Source of the DNA: an uncultured Bacilli bacterium | GTDB taxonomy: Bacteria; Bacillota_I; Bacilli_A; RFN20; CAG-826 | Length of the DNA: 46,682 bases | Direction: 5' to 3' | NCBI GenBank assembly: GCA_944358865.1 | Contig: CALVRV010000009.1 | Coordinates: 1-46,682 of the forward strand | Shown here: piece after piece, positions 31,477-41,240 of the stretch | Layout of the letters: every line of letters starts with the position of its first letter | Numbering within the stretch: position 1 is the first letter of the stretch | Made by a program: the position numbers and the translations under genes | Notes under the pieces: model-generated | Seen by the model: the letters and a program-made list of their open reading frames with translations, nothing else | The model's database searches: none | What the model was told of the DNA's origin: nothing

Positions 31477-32364
31477 ATGGAAAAGAAAAATTTTATTTTA
31501 GGTTTAATGTCATTTAATAAATTAGATTTAAATCACGCTGAAGAATTATTTTTACATGCCTACAGCAAAGGAGTTAGGTATTTTGATTTAGCAGATATTT
31601 ATGGTGAAGGGCAATGTGAAAAAACATTTGGAGAAGTTTTAGCTAGACATCAAGATTTAAGAAATAATATCATTATTCAGACTAAATGTGGTATTAGGGA
31701 AGGGTATTATGATTTTAGCTATTCTCATATTGTTAATAGTGTTAAAAATTCTTTAAAAAGATTATCTACTAATTACATCGATGTATTATTGTTTCATCGC
31801 CCTGACATTTTATGCGACTTTGATGAATTTAAAAAAGCTTTAATATATTTAAAAGAAAATGGTCTAGTTAGATCTTTTGGTGTTTCAAATATGAATAGTG
31901 CTTATATTAAGCTATTAAAAGAAAAAACTGGTTTTGATTTTATTATTAATCAAGTCGAATTTTCAATAACATCAACCCAATTAATTGATGACATTTTAAA
32001 TATGAACACTGACAATTTATTAGCGTATGATAAAAGTGGTGATGCTTTAGTTTATTGTTATCGACATAATATTGCATTACAAGCCTGGTCACCATTAAAG
32101 ATATCACTTTCAAAAGGAAGTTTTATCAATAATGATTCTTATAAAGAATTAAATAAATATTTAGATGAACTTGCTAATATTTATAACACTAATAAAGTTG
32201 CAATTGCATTAAGTTTTATTTATCGCTTGCCTTTTAATATAACACCAGTTGTGGGTGTATCTTCCATTAAACATTTAGACGAATGTTTAGATGCTTTAAA
32301 TATAAAATTAGATAAAAAGGAGTGGTATAAATTGTATTTATTAGGAGGGCATATTTTACCTTAA
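31477..32364 (+). CDS. Aldo/keto reductase
   Basis: A 295-aa (beta/alpha)8 NADPH-dependent oxidoreductase. The catalytic tetrad is visible: Asp and Tyr in YFDLADIYGEGQCEK, Lys in IIIQTKCGI, His in LLFHRPDI. The cofactor end is VAIALSFIYRLPFNITPVVGVSSIKHLDE. It is nearest the YdhF-like subgroup. The substrate is unknown. There is no Shine-Dalgarno and the -10 lies 11 bases before the ATG, so the mRNA may have an almost absent leader. Convergent with the ABC exporter gene. Confidence 0.92.
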   Translation: MEKKNFILGLMSFNKLDLNHAEELFLHAYSKGVRYFDLADIYGEGQCEKTFGEVLARHQDLRNNIIIQTKCGIREGYYDFSYSHIVNSVKNSLKRLSTNYIDVLLFHRPDILCDFDEFKKALIYLKENGLVRSFGVSNMNSAYIKLLKEKTGFDFIINQVEFSITSTQLIDDILNMNTDNLLAYDKSGDALVYCYRHNIALQAWSPLKISLSKGSFINNDSYKELNKYLDELANIYNTNKVAIALSFIYRLPFNITPVVGVSSIKHLDECLDALNIKLDKKEWYKLYLLGGHILP

Positions 32365-32405
32365 TTTTGTAAAAATAAGCCTGATTTAAAGAGATTTAAT
32401 TTAAA

Positions 32406-34175
32406 TTAGCCATTAATTTTAAGTTCTTGATTTAAAAATATGTGATCATTTTCATCACCATCTTTAAATTGCAAATCATATAATAATTTATAAGCACCAT
32501 TTAATTTTATTAATTGTTCATGGCTTCCTTTTTCTTTAATTTGGCCATCACTTATAACGATAATTTCATCTGCATTTCTAATTGTAGATAAACGATGCGC
32601 TACAACGATAGTGGTTCTTCCTTTACACAATTCATCTAAAGCATTTTGAATTAATAATTCTGTCGTATTATCTAATGCACTTGTAGCCTCATCTAAAATT
32701 AAAATAGAAGGATTTTTTAAAAATATTCTTGCTATAGATAATCTTTGTTTTTGCCCACCTGATAATTTAACACCTCTTTCACCAATTTCGGTATCAAAAC
32801 CATTAGGTAAACTCATTATATATTCATATATATTTGCCTTTTTAGCAGCATCAATAAGTCTTTCTTCATCTGCATTTAAATCACCATATAATATATTGTC
32901 TTTAATTGTTCCGCCAAATAAAAATACATCTTGTTGAACAATACCAATTTGTTTTCTTAAAGATTCTAAAGTAAATTCTTTTATATTTTCACCATCAATT
33001 GTAATACTACCATCACTTACATCATAAAATCTTGGAATAAGATGACAAATTGTTGTTTTGCCTCCACCAGAAGGACCTACCAACGCTATTTTTTTACCTT
33101 GTGGGATGACAAATGAAACATCTTTTAATATTCCTCTTGATGATTTGTAATGAAAATTTACATGATCAAAAATGATTTCACCTTTCACTTTTGGACATAT
33201 TTTATTTCCTTCGTGTAGATTTTCTTCTTCCTCATCCATAATTTCAACAAAACGTTTAAATCCTGTTGATCCATTTTGAAATTGTTCAACAAAATTAATT
33301 AATTGATTAATAGGAGTTATAAACATATTTACTGAGATAATAAAAGTAGAATAATCAGCAAAATCAATATAATCATAAAACAAAAATAAACCACCCGCTA
33401 AAAGAACAATGACATTAAAAACATCTGTTATAAATTGACTAGATGCAAAAAATTTGCCCATTGCTTTAAAAGCAGAACTTCTTGCTTTTACAAATTCTTG
33501 ATTTGTTTTATCAAATTTTTCTTCTTCTTTTTCGATGTTTGTAAAAGCTTTTGTCACTCTTATACCAGATATTGATGATTCTAATTGTGAATTAACTTTA
33601 GCAATAGCGACTTTTGATTCCATCATGGCGACACGCATCTGATGTCTAAAATGACTGGTAACAAAAAATAACAAAGGTATGCAAGCAAAAATAATTAAAG
33701 CTAAAATCCATTGAATAAAGCAAAGATAAATAAAACTGGCAATTAAAGTAAATCCAGCAATAAAAATATTTTCTGGTCCATGATGCGCGATTTCAGAAAT
33801 ATCAAATAAATCATTTGTCATTCTTGACATAATTTTTCCTGTTTCGTGTTCGTCATAATATGTATAAGGTAGTTTTTCTAATTTATCAAACATATCTTTT
33901 CGCATTTCGGCTTGCATTCTAACACCCATGACATGACCAAAATATTGAATGTAATATCTAAGCAACATTCTAATTAAATAAATAACCAATAACGATACAC
34001 CACATATGATAACTAAATCTAGTTTTTGATTAGGAATAAAATCATTGAGCATATATCTTGTAATTATTGGATATCCCATACCTATAACTGCAACTAAAAA
34101 AGCCGCACTCATATCAAGAATAAATATTTTTTTATGTGGTTTATAATATTTAACAAATCTTTTTAATAGGTTCAT
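32406..34175 (-). CDS. ABC exporter half-transporter (MdlB/MsbA type)
   Basis: A 589-aa fusion of a six-helix membrane domain (about 1-320) and an ATPase domain (about 340-570). Walker A is GPSGGGKTT, the signature LSGGQKQR, Walker B ILILDEATSALD, and the H-loop VAHRLST. It should dimerise and export a lipid, drug or peptide; a homodimer is likely because no second half-gene is adjacent. The coupling helix and the D-loop look normal. There is no clear Shine-Dalgarno, but TATTAT/TATAGT sits about ten bases before the ATG. No regulator is adjacent except the XRE gene divergent at 34351. Confidence 0.92.
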   Translation of the reverse strand: MNLLKRFVKYYKPHKKIFILDMSAAFLVAVIGMGYPIITRYMLNDFIPNQKLDLVIICGVSLLVIYLIRMLLRYYIQYFGHVMGVRMQAEMRKDMFDKLEKLPYTYYDEHETGKIMSRMTNDLFDISEIAHHGPENIFIAGFTLIASFIYLCFIQWILALIIFACIPLLFFVTSHFRHQMRVAMMESKVAIAKVNSQLESSISGIRVTKAFTNIEKEEEKFDKTNQEFVKARSSAFKAMGKFFASSQFITDVFNVIVLLAGGLFLFYDYIDFADYSTFIISVNMFITPINQLINFVEQFQNGSTGFKRFVEIMDEEEENLHEGNKICPKVKGEIIFDHVNFHYKSSRGILKDVSFVIPQGKKIALVGPSGGGKTTICHLIPRFYDVSDGSITIDGENIKEFTLESLRKQIGIVQQDVFLFGGTIKDNILYGDLNADEERLIDAAKKANIYEYIMSLPNGFDTEIGERGVKLSGGQKQRLSIARIFLKNPSILILDEATSALDNTTELLIQNALDELCKGRTTIVVAHRLSTIRNADEIIVISDGQIKEKGSHEQLIKLNGAYKLLYDLQFKDGDENDHIFLNQELKING

Positions 34176-34350
34176 AAAATTACTATAATATAAAATATCT
34201 TTTTATTCAAAAAAATTAATTAAAATATTTTTAGCAAAAAAATATAGTCCTATGCTTTAATTTTTTTATATCTATTTTTAGTAGACTAATTTGTAATAAC
34301 TTAAAATGACTGACTATATTATATTAAAATTAAAAAAGGAGGCATTATTT

Positions 34351-35421
34351 ATGGATCCGTTAACTGTTGGCAAATTCCTATATCAATTAAGAATAGAAAA
34401 AAGACTTACACAGGAACAATTAGCAGATTTGTTAGAAGTAACAAATAAAAGTGTTTCAAGATGGGAATGTGGTGAAGGCTATCCTAGCATAGAAATATTA
34501 GTTAAATTATCAACGATATTTAACGTCAGTGTTGATGAAATATTAAAAGGCGAAAAAAATATACCATTACAAGAATCTTATAATGAAAATCCAAACTATA
34601 AAAACGCTAGTTTAATAGGCAACATTATTTTAAATAGTGTAAGCATCTTATTTTCTTTTCTTGGATTTATATTATTTTTAATTTTTATGTACGCTTATAA
34701 TGATACAAGCATGTCAAGCATTTTACTTGGTTTATTTTTGATACCATCTCTTGTTTGTTTTATTATGGTATTAGTTAAATTTAAATATAAAAATTTATCT
34801 TATTTGACATTAATTTCATATATTTTCTTTTTTATTAATAGTGCAATATTTTTATGCGTAATTATATACGCGATGTTAGTTGGTAACAGAATTGATTTAT
34901 CTATACTTAAAATCGGGTTTGAAGTTTTTGCCATAGAACTTTTTAGTGTTGCTTCAGCTTTAGTTTTATCTAGTATTTATTTGAATAAAATATTAAAACA
35001 AGAAATAAGTTTTAAAGAAATTTTAAAAGATAAATTTATCTACATTCAATCAAGCTCGATTATTTCGTATATAGCTGTTTGTATTTATATATTTATCGCG
35101 GGATTATCAAGTTACCACGAACCTGTCCTTAATATAAATGTAATTAATTACGCAGTTATTCCTTTAACTGTTGTCATAATTTTAGGTCAAATTGCATACG
35201 CTATTAGTAATTTAATTATCAAAAGAAAGAGTTATTTAACAATTACAATTATTAATTTAATCGTAAATATTTTGTTAAATTGTTCATTTTTCTTAATGTT
35301 TGCCTCTTTATATCCTCTAACGATATTAATGACATTATTTTCAATTGCAAATCTTGTTTTTAGTGCAATGGCTTATAAATATAAAAAAGAAGAAAATAAT
35401 CAACTTTCAAAGGAAATTTAA
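34351..35421 (+). CDS. XRE-family regulator with multi-pass membrane C terminus
   Basis: A 356-aa protein. Residues about 5-65 are a Cro/CI-type HTH (LYQLRIEKRLTQEQLADLLEVTNKSVSRWECGEGYPSIEILVKLSTIFNVSVDEIL). After a short linker come about eight hydrophobic helices that form a membrane domain, so this is a membrane-bound transcription factor or one that senses membrane state. The ATG at 34351 is preceded by GGAGG at good spacing; an upstream in-frame ATG at 34306 would add an unsupported 15-aa tail. It is divergent from the ABC exporter, which makes that gene a possible target. Confidence 0.88.
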   Translation: MDPLTVGKFLYQLRIEKRLTQEQLADLLEVTNKSVSRWECGEGYPSIEILVKLSTIFNVSVDEILKGEKNIPLQESYNENPNYKNASLIGNIILNSVSILFSFLGFILFLIFMYAYNDTSMSSILLGLFLIPSLVCFIMVLVKFKYKNLSYLTLISYIFFFINSAIFLCVIIYAMLVGNRIDLSILKIGFEVFAIELFSVASALVLSSIYLNKILKQEISFKEILKDKFIYIQSSSIISYIAVCIYIFIAGLSSYHEPVLNINVINYAVIPLTVVIILGQIAYAISNLIIKRKSYLTITIINLIVNILLNCSFFLMFASLYPLTILMTLFSIANLVFSAMAYKYKKEENNQLSKEI

Positions 35422-35497
35422 TTTATTTTGCAATAAAAAAAGCATATCATTTTATCTTTTGATTGAAATGTAATATCATAATAGAGGAGGTAAAATT

Positions 35498-35983
35498 ATG
35501 TTAAACGAAAAATTATTAAATTTATTAAATCAACAAGTAAATAAGGAACTTTATTCTTCCTATTTATATTTTACAATGTCAAACCATCTTCATGAATTAA
35601 GTTTTTATGGTGCAAGCAATTGGTTTAAAAAACAAGCCAGCGAAGAATTTGAACATGCGACTAAATTAATGGACTACATTCATCAAGAAAATGGTAAAGT
35701 TCATTTAGAAGCAATTAAAGTTGAACAATTTAAATTTCAAACATTAAAAGAAGCTTTTGAAATAACTTTAAAACACGAACAATATGTTACTTCTTTAATT
35801 CATGATTTATTTGCATTAGCTAGAGAATTAAAAGATTATCGTAGCGAAGTATTCTTAACTTGGTTTGTTAATGAACAAAGTGAAGAAGAAAGTAGTGTCA
35901 ACACATTATTAGAAAAAATAAATCTAATTGGAGATTGCAAAAACTTGTTATTAAAATTCGATAGTGAATTAGCAAGTAGATAA
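35498..35983 (+). CDS. ftnA: Ferritin
   Basis: A 161-aa non-haem ferritin that forms a 24-subunit shell, oxidises Fe2+ and stores it as a mineral core. The ferroxidase ligands are in place: Glu in NKELYSSYLYF, Glu and His in EEFEHATKLMDYI, Glu in LKHEQYV, and Gln/Glu in NEQSEEESS. There is no haem-ligand Met typical of bacterioferritin. GAGGAGG sits before the ATG. Own promoter region and own terminator, so monocistronic. No clear Fur box was found in the 76-bp upstream gap. Confidence 0.95.
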   Translation: MLNEKLLNLLNQQVNKELYSSYLYFTMSNHLHELSFYGASNWFKKQASEEFEHATKLMDYIHQENGKVHLEAIKVEQFKFQTLKEAFEITLKHEQYVTSLIHDLFALARELKDYRSEVFLTWFVNEQSEEESSVNTLLEKINLIGDCKNLLLKFDSELASR

Positions 35984-35989
35984 AATTAG

Positions 35990-36016
35990 CCATAGGTTAA
36001 TGCCTATGGTTTTTTA
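35990..36016 (+). terminator. Intrinsic terminator of the ferritin gene
   Basis: CCATAGG (35990-35996) pairs with CCTATGG (36003-36009) over a 6-base loop, followed by seven T. Confidence 0.92.
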
Positions 36017-36032
36017 TTAAATAAAAAAGTAT

Positions 36033-36061
36033 TTGAAAACCATATTTATTTTTAATACAAT
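36033..36061 (+). promoter_or_regulatory. Promoter of the first lipoprotein gene
   Basis: TTGAAA (36033-36038) and TACAAT (36056-36061) are exactly 17 bp apart, 25 bp before the ATG with AAGGAGG between. Confidence 0.75.
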
Positions 36062-36086
36062 CTAAAAGACACAAGGAGGTCTTTTT

Positions 36087-38429
36087 ATGAAGAAAAATAA
36101 ATTATTAATGCTCTTACCAATATTAGCATTAACTATCAGTGGTTGCGAACCAAGTAATAATTCAAGTTCTACAACAAGCCAACCTGGTTCCACTACAACT
36201 ACAGAAAGTACACCTACTGTCAGTGTTAGTAGTGTTATTAGTAAACTTCAATCTGATCCTTTAATTTTTAAAGGTGATTATTCAAGTGTTATAAGACTTC
36301 AAGCTGACAATTCTACTTTATATAGCGCTAAGTCGACTATTGAAAGTTATATTTCTCAAGAAAGATATTATTATAGTGAAATCGATTCACAAAGCGGCGA
36401 AATCTTGATGACACTTGATTATTTTGCTAATCAAGAAACTGGTAATACTGAAGCAAGATATATCAATCCATTAACTAATGAAATTATTTCTCAACAATTA
36501 ATTTCAAATCAAACAGGAAAACCAGTTGTTTTCCAAACCATGTATTATAATCCATTCTTATTATTAGAACCTAATATGGGTTCATTAGTAAATAATGTCG
36601 TTTCATTTGAACTTGATTCTCTTGCAGGAAGTGAAATATTTGAAATATTAACTGGATATACAGGTGTCGCTAATAAGTTAGAAGTTACAGTTGATTTAAC
36701 TAATGGTGATATAGAAAACATTGTTCTTGCTATTGAAAACATGGCAACAAGTGTTGATATTGGTCTTGGTATTCCTGTTCCAGTATATTTAGATAGTGAA
36801 TTTAATTTTACTCTTGTTAGTGAAAACGATTTGCAATATTTACCTGATGTTCAACCAAGAAACTATACAAGTGATCACGATGCTTTAAAAGAAGCATTAA
36901 ATCAATTAAAAGAAGGTAATTTTACCTACGATTATTATGAAATCGATTCTAATAGTCCTACTACTAAAATTAACAATATCCATATGATTGCAGATCAAAA
37001 TGGAATCGTAGTTAATAATTTAAGTGGTGTTATTTTATTAGATGAAGGTGTCGCAGAATTTGAAATTGGTGAAAATAATGAATTATTAGGTTCTTCTTTA
37101 CCAGATAGTGAAAGCACATTAAGCGATTACATCCCACCATTTTCTATTCTTCCTGAAATGTTTGATTTAGTAGGAGAAAATACTTACCGATTTGCAATAA
37201 ATGGTATGGAATCAGCACTTATTTTAATGGAACCAGAAGTTTTAATGGGTCTTTCTAACACACCTGATCTTGGCACTTATGAAATTACCTTAAATTCTGA
37301 TTCTATTTCTATTACCTATTTATATTCTTATTCATACACTGATAATTTAACTGGTGAAACTTATACCGGTAGACGTTTAATTGAAGCCACATTTAGTAAT
37401 ATTGGCACAAGTGTTTTCCCATACGATGCAGATAATTTAATTCCATATGTTGAACAAACAAGTTGGTCAGATGTTACTGGTTTAGAAGCTTTATTAGAAG
37501 AATATGGTATGGATTTAAATACACTTCCATGGTGGTTACCAGATCATGGTGAATGGAATATCCAACAAGATACTTTTGATGTTATCTACAGTTATTCTAA
37601 TAGTGACGCTGATACATTGTTTAACCAAGCTGACAAAGCATTTAAAGATGCTGGTTGGACTTATCTTGGTATCAACGCATATAGTGAGTATTCTTATACA
37701 ATTACAAGAAATAACATTAAGTATAATGTTAGCTTTGTTTGTGAAGATGGATTAATTATTATTTATTTATATTCATCTTATCAAATAACTGCATTAGATA
37801 ATTATATCAGTGAACATTTTAGTGATTTATCTACTATAAATTACACAATTGAAGCTAAATTTTTAGCTACGACTAGACCAGCTTATATTGATGAAAATGG
37901 CCAACCACATGTTGAAGAGGGTAGTGAACCTACAACTTTACAAGAAGTTAGTTCTTTAGTAAAAGTTGATGGCGATGTCTTAAATTTAAATAATCAATAT
38001 TTAGTCAATAACGCTGATGGAAATTTATATGTATATTCACAAAACTCTTTAACTGGTAACTATGAAGTTGATCAAATATTAGAAAATAAAACCTGGGATA
38101 GTGTGTTTTATAATCTTCATGATTTGGTAGGTGGACAAGCCTTTAGTCAAATCGAAGGAGAAGAAAATTCATTCTTAATTAATTATCTTGGAAGTGCAAT
38201 CTTAGCGGGTTGTGCAGGATTTTCATTTGATAACTTAAATCCATTAGATTTCAGCGGTGTTGCTACATTAGATACTTCTAATAATACACTTACTATCGTT
38301 ATTGATTTAGGATCTGGATATGGCTATTTAGATAGTGCACAAGCTGACTTATTATATGTTGAGCAAACTGTAACATTAACTATTAGCAATATTCACACAA
38401 CCGAGATCGATACCTCTTTTTTAGGCTAA
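36087..38429 (+). CDS. Large paralogous lipoprotein A
   Basis: A 780-aa surface lipoprotein. The signal peptide ends in a lipobox with Cys20 (TISGC), followed by a Ser/Thr-rich linker (about 23-45). Four parts can be told apart. Domain 1 (about 48-250) contains YFANQETGN, YYNPFLLLE and ILTGYTG. Domain 2 (about 265-445) starts TSDHDALKEALNQLKEGNFTYDYYE and ends in SNIGTSVFPYD. A Trp-rich module (about 460-570) contains SWSDVTGLEALLEEYG, LPWWLPDHGEW and DAGWTYLG. Domain 3 (about 585-780) ends VEQTVTLTISN. No Pfam-like domain is recognised. The layout is the same as lipoprotein C at 41241. The function is unknown; the location outside the membrane is clear. Confidence 0.88.
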   Translation: MKKNKLLMLLPILALTISGCEPSNNSSSTTSQPGSTTTTESTPTVSVSSVISKLQSDPLIFKGDYSSVIRLQADNSTLYSAKSTIESYISQERYYYSEIDSQSGEILMTLDYFANQETGNTEARYINPLTNEIISQQLISNQTGKPVVFQTMYYNPFLLLEPNMGSLVNNVVSFELDSLAGSEIFEILTGYTGVANKLEVTVDLTNGDIENIVLAIENMATSVDIGLGIPVPVYLDSEFNFTLVSENDLQYLPDVQPRNYTSDHDALKEALNQLKEGNFTYDYYEIDSNSPTTKINNIHMIADQNGIVVNNLSGVILLDEGVAEFEIGENNELLGSSLPDSESTLSDYIPPFSILPEMFDLVGENTYRFAINGMESALILMEPEVLMGLSNTPDLGTYEITLNSDSISITYLYSYSYTDNLTGETYTGRRLIEATFSNIGTSVFPYDADNLIPYVEQTSWSDVTGLEALLEEYGMDLNTLPWWLPDHGEWNIQQDTFDVIYSYSNSDADTLFNQADKAFKDAGWTYLGINAYSEYSYTITRNNIKYNVSFVCEDGLIIIYLYSSYQITALDNYISEHFSDLSTINYTIEAKFLATTRPAYIDENGQPHVEEGSEPTTLQEVSSLVKVDGDVLNLNNQYLVNNADGNLYVYSQNSLTGNYEVDQILENKTWDSVFYNLHDLVGGQAFSQIEGEENSFLINYLGSAILAGCAGFSFDNLNPLDFSGVATLDTSNNTLTIVIDLGSGYGYLDSAQADLLYVEQTVTLTISNIHTTEIDTSFLG

Positions 38430-38454
38430 TAGATTCTTCTATTTAACAATAATT

Positions 38455-38490
38455 GAAAACAGGACTAGATTGGTTCTGTTTTCTTTTTTT
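38455..38490 (+). terminator. Terminator after lipoprotein A
   Basis: GAAAACAG (38455-38462) pairs with CTGTTTTC (38476-38483), extended by a few wobble pairs, then seven T. Confidence 0.9.
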
Positions 38491-38509
38491 GCAAAAAAAT
38501 AAAAAATAT

Positions 38510-38538
38510 TTTCAATTTTAAATAAATTGTGCTAAATT
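38510..38538 (+). promoter_or_regulatory. Cassette promoter of lipoprotein B
   Basis: TTTCAA (38510-38515), 17 bp, TAAATT (38533-38538), with an extended TG before -10. The same block, with one or two changes, stands before lipoprotein C. Confidence 0.55.
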
Positions 38539-38579
38539 TATTCCATAATTTTTTTAATAACAACAACAGGAGGACTTTT

Positions 38580-41096
38580 ATGAAAAATAAAAAATATTTG
38601 TTATTAATTCCAGTTGTTGCTTTAGGTCTTACAGCTTGCCAAGACCCTACAACAACAACTACAACAAGTGATCCTGGATCTACTACCACAACTAGTGAAC
38701 CAGATCCTACTACAACAACTGAGCCGCCTGCGCCAGTTGGACCAACAGCTGAAGAAGTATTAGCTTTACTTCAAGGTGATCTAGCCTTAAGTGGTACTTT
38801 AAGTATTACACAAACAACCACAGTTACTGGTGAAGAACCAACTACATCAACATCTACAAGCAACATTAAAACATTTGTTTCAGAGACAGAATATGTTTTA
38901 AGCGAAGTTGATGCTCAAACCGGTTCAGTTATTGCTGATGAACATTATTTTGCTGGCACTGCCGAACAAGAATTAGAAGGTGTATTGACTAGCGAAGTGT
39001 TAAATTATGATAACACTGTTGGTGTATTGCATTACACTTATAATGAAAGCGGTGACGATGTAATGTTTGTTGCCGAATACTATAATCCATTTATTTTATT
39101 AGAAGAAAGCGCAATTACTATAAGTGGAAATACTGCCACTATTGATGTAACTGAAATAGGGGCAGAAGTTATGTATATTTTAACTGGATATACCAATCCA
39201 GTTGAAACAATGACTGTTACATTAAGTGATGGCGCATTATCAAGCGTTGCATTTGATATCGCTTTTGAAGACAGTGCTGAAATTAGTGAAGGCGTTGTTA
39301 TGTCTGTAAGTGGTACTGCTTCTTATGAAGCTTCATTTGTAACCGCTGCTGAAGCTGGTTCAGGTCATTTACAACCAATGGCAACTTTACCAGAACACGC
39401 AAAATTAAAAGAAGCCATCGCTAAAGTTCAAACTGGCAATTATACAATTAACACTGTTGATCATGATATCACTGATCCTACAACCGTATATGCTGATGTT
39501 ACTGCTCAAATTAGTGATGATGGCGCGATATTCTATGACACACCAGAAGAAGGTGCTGCTGCATCTGATATTTCTGGATATTTAGCTGGTGGAACAGCAG
39601 AAGAGCCAACATTAACTCCTATTACTGCTGAATCTTTAGAAAGCGAACCTGTTCAAGATGGTGGATATCCTGTATTAAGTTTAAGTATGGATGATTACCG
39701 CGCACCATTTAATATTGCAGCAGAATTATTTGTTCCTACTGAAGAAGCAAATACATTTGTTGTCAGCGCTGATCTATATAATGGTTATATCGCTAACGAT
39801 ATCGTTAGTTATAATTATTATTCCAGTATGTATGATGGAACATATGGTGCTTATCTTGATGGTACATTAACCATTTCATTTAATGATGATTTAAGTGAAA
39901 TTACTGTTTCTATTGATTATGAAGATGAATATGGTGTATCTAGAATTACAGATACAATTACTAATATTGGCACTACAACATTACCATTTACGATTGGTGA
40001 TGTGGTAGTTCTTCCAACAACTTGGGATGAATTTGACCCTGATTTAGCAGGCGTATTAGATACATTTGTTGGTGATGCTGATTTAATTCCATTTGTTTAT
40101 TATGAATATTGGCAATATGCTGGACAAATATCATATAACGCTATTCAAATTTTTGGCCCAATGTTTGCAACACAAGAAGAAGTGTTAGAATGGGCCAATA
40201 GTGTTTTACTTCCAGCTTTTATAGAAGATGGATGGACATTCTCTCAAGAAGAACAAACATTAACAAAAGGTAATCTTACTGTTTTACCTTATATTTATTA
40301 TGATGACTATAATGGCGGCTATTGTGCTGACTTAATTATTTATAATAACGCTATTCCAATGCCAACAACATGGGAAGAAGTTGATCCAGAATTAGCTAGC
40401 GCTCTTACTACATTATTTGATGGTGAAGATGTTGTTCCATTTATGTATTCAACATGGACATTAAATCCTTGGGATTCAAATGAATATCAAGTCTTATTTG
40501 ATAGTGGCACTTATACATCAAGCGAACCTCGTGATGAATTAATGGATGCTTATGTTGAAGTTTTAATTGCAGCAGGATTTACATCTACTGAAGAAGGTGT
40601 CTATACTAAAGGCAATGTTGAAATTACTTTTTCAACTGATGATTATTTTGCGCCATATTATGGATATTATTTCACTGTTACAGTTACTAATTTAGATAAA
40701 GCACCAGAACCAGTTGACGTTACTAGCGCTCTTACAACCTGGGCCGCTATTGATGAAACATATGGTACAAATATTGTTGAAGCTTTAGAAGCTATCTTTG
40801 GTGAAGGAAATGCTGATACAATTCCTGCACTTGATGTTGGTAGTGAATGGTTTGATAATACTGCAAATCAATCTTATTATGATTTTATTGCCTTCTGTAC
40901 TCTTCCTGCTGGAACCCAATGGGATAGCGAAGAAGTTTATAGTGCACTTAGTGAACTTATTGATGCTAAATTAACTGAGGCAGGTTTTACAACTACTGAT
41001 GGTTATGAATATGTTAAGGGTAATATTACAGTTTACTTTGATACATGGTCTCAAATAAGTTTCATGGTTAAGGTTAGTGATTCAACTGCCGAATAA
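38580..41096 (+). CDS. Large paralogous lipoprotein B with three tandem Trp modules
   Basis: An 838-aa lipoprotein with Cys20 as the lipid anchor (GLTAC) and a Thr-rich linker with Pro repeats (TTTT, SDPGS, SEPDP) up to about residue 58. Domain 1 resembles lipoprotein A (HYFAG, YYNPFILLE, ILTGYTN), and domain 2 has HAKLKEAIAKVQTGNYTINTVD and APFNIAAELFVPTEEANTF. The C-terminal half is a threefold repeat starting at Trp482, Trp598 and Trp721: TTW-D/E-E-x-D-P-x-L-A, then (V/I)PFxY, then G(W/F)T, then TKGN. Each copy is about 116-123 aa. The frame is open upstream, but CAGGAGG fits the ATG at 38580. The function is unknown. Confidence 0.88.
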   Translation: MKNKKYLLLIPVVALGLTACQDPTTTTTTSDPGSTTTTSEPDPTTTTEPPAPVGPTAEEVLALLQGDLALSGTLSITQTTTVTGEEPTTSTSTSNIKTFVSETEYVLSEVDAQTGSVIADEHYFAGTAEQELEGVLTSEVLNYDNTVGVLHYTYNESGDDVMFVAEYYNPFILLEESAITISGNTATIDVTEIGAEVMYILTGYTNPVETMTVTLSDGALSSVAFDIAFEDSAEISEGVVMSVSGTASYEASFVTAAEAGSGHLQPMATLPEHAKLKEAIAKVQTGNYTINTVDHDITDPTTVYADVTAQISDDGAIFYDTPEEGAAASDISGYLAGGTAEEPTLTPITAESLESEPVQDGGYPVLSLSMDDYRAPFNIAAELFVPTEEANTFVVSADLYNGYIANDIVSYNYYSSMYDGTYGAYLDGTLTISFNDDLSEITVSIDYEDEYGVSRITDTITNIGTTTLPFTIGDVVVLPTTWDEFDPDLAGVLDTFVGDADLIPFVYYEYWQYAGQISYNAIQIFGPMFATQEEVLEWANSVLLPAFIEDGWTFSQEEQTLTKGNLTVLPYIYYDDYNGGYCADLIIYNNAIPMPTTWEEVDPELASALTTLFDGEDVVPFMYSTWTLNPWDSNEYQVLFDSGTYTSSEPRDELMDAYVEVLIAAGFTSTEEGVYTKGNVEITFSTDDYFAPYYGYYFTVTVTNLDKAPEPVDVTSALTTWAAIDETYGTNIVEALEAIFGEGNADTIPALDVGSEWFDNTANQSYYDFIAFCTLPAGTQWDSEEVYSALSELIDAKLTEAGFTTTDGYEYVKGNITVYFDTWSQISFMVKVSDSTAE

Positions 41097-41125
41097 TTTA
41101 TAATTTATTTAAAAATCTTACAATT

Positions 41126-41148
41126 AGAGATGCGTAAGCATCTCTTTT
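41126..41148 (+). terminator. Terminator after lipoprotein B
   Basis: AGAGATGC (41126-41133) pairs with GCATCTCT (41138-41145) over the loop GTAA, followed by T residues. Confidence 0.92.
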
Positions 41149-41167
41149 AATTTGTTTTAAAAAATAT

Positions 41168-41196
41168 TTTCAATTTTAAATAAATTGTGATAAATT
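41168..41196 (+). promoter_or_regulatory. Cassette promoter of lipoprotein C
   Basis: TTTCAA (41168-41173), 17 bp, TAAATT (41191-41196). It is the near-copy of the block before lipoprotein B. Confidence 0.55.
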
Positions 41197-41240
41197 TATT
41201 CCATAATTTTTTTTAATAACAACAATAGGGAGGTATTTTT

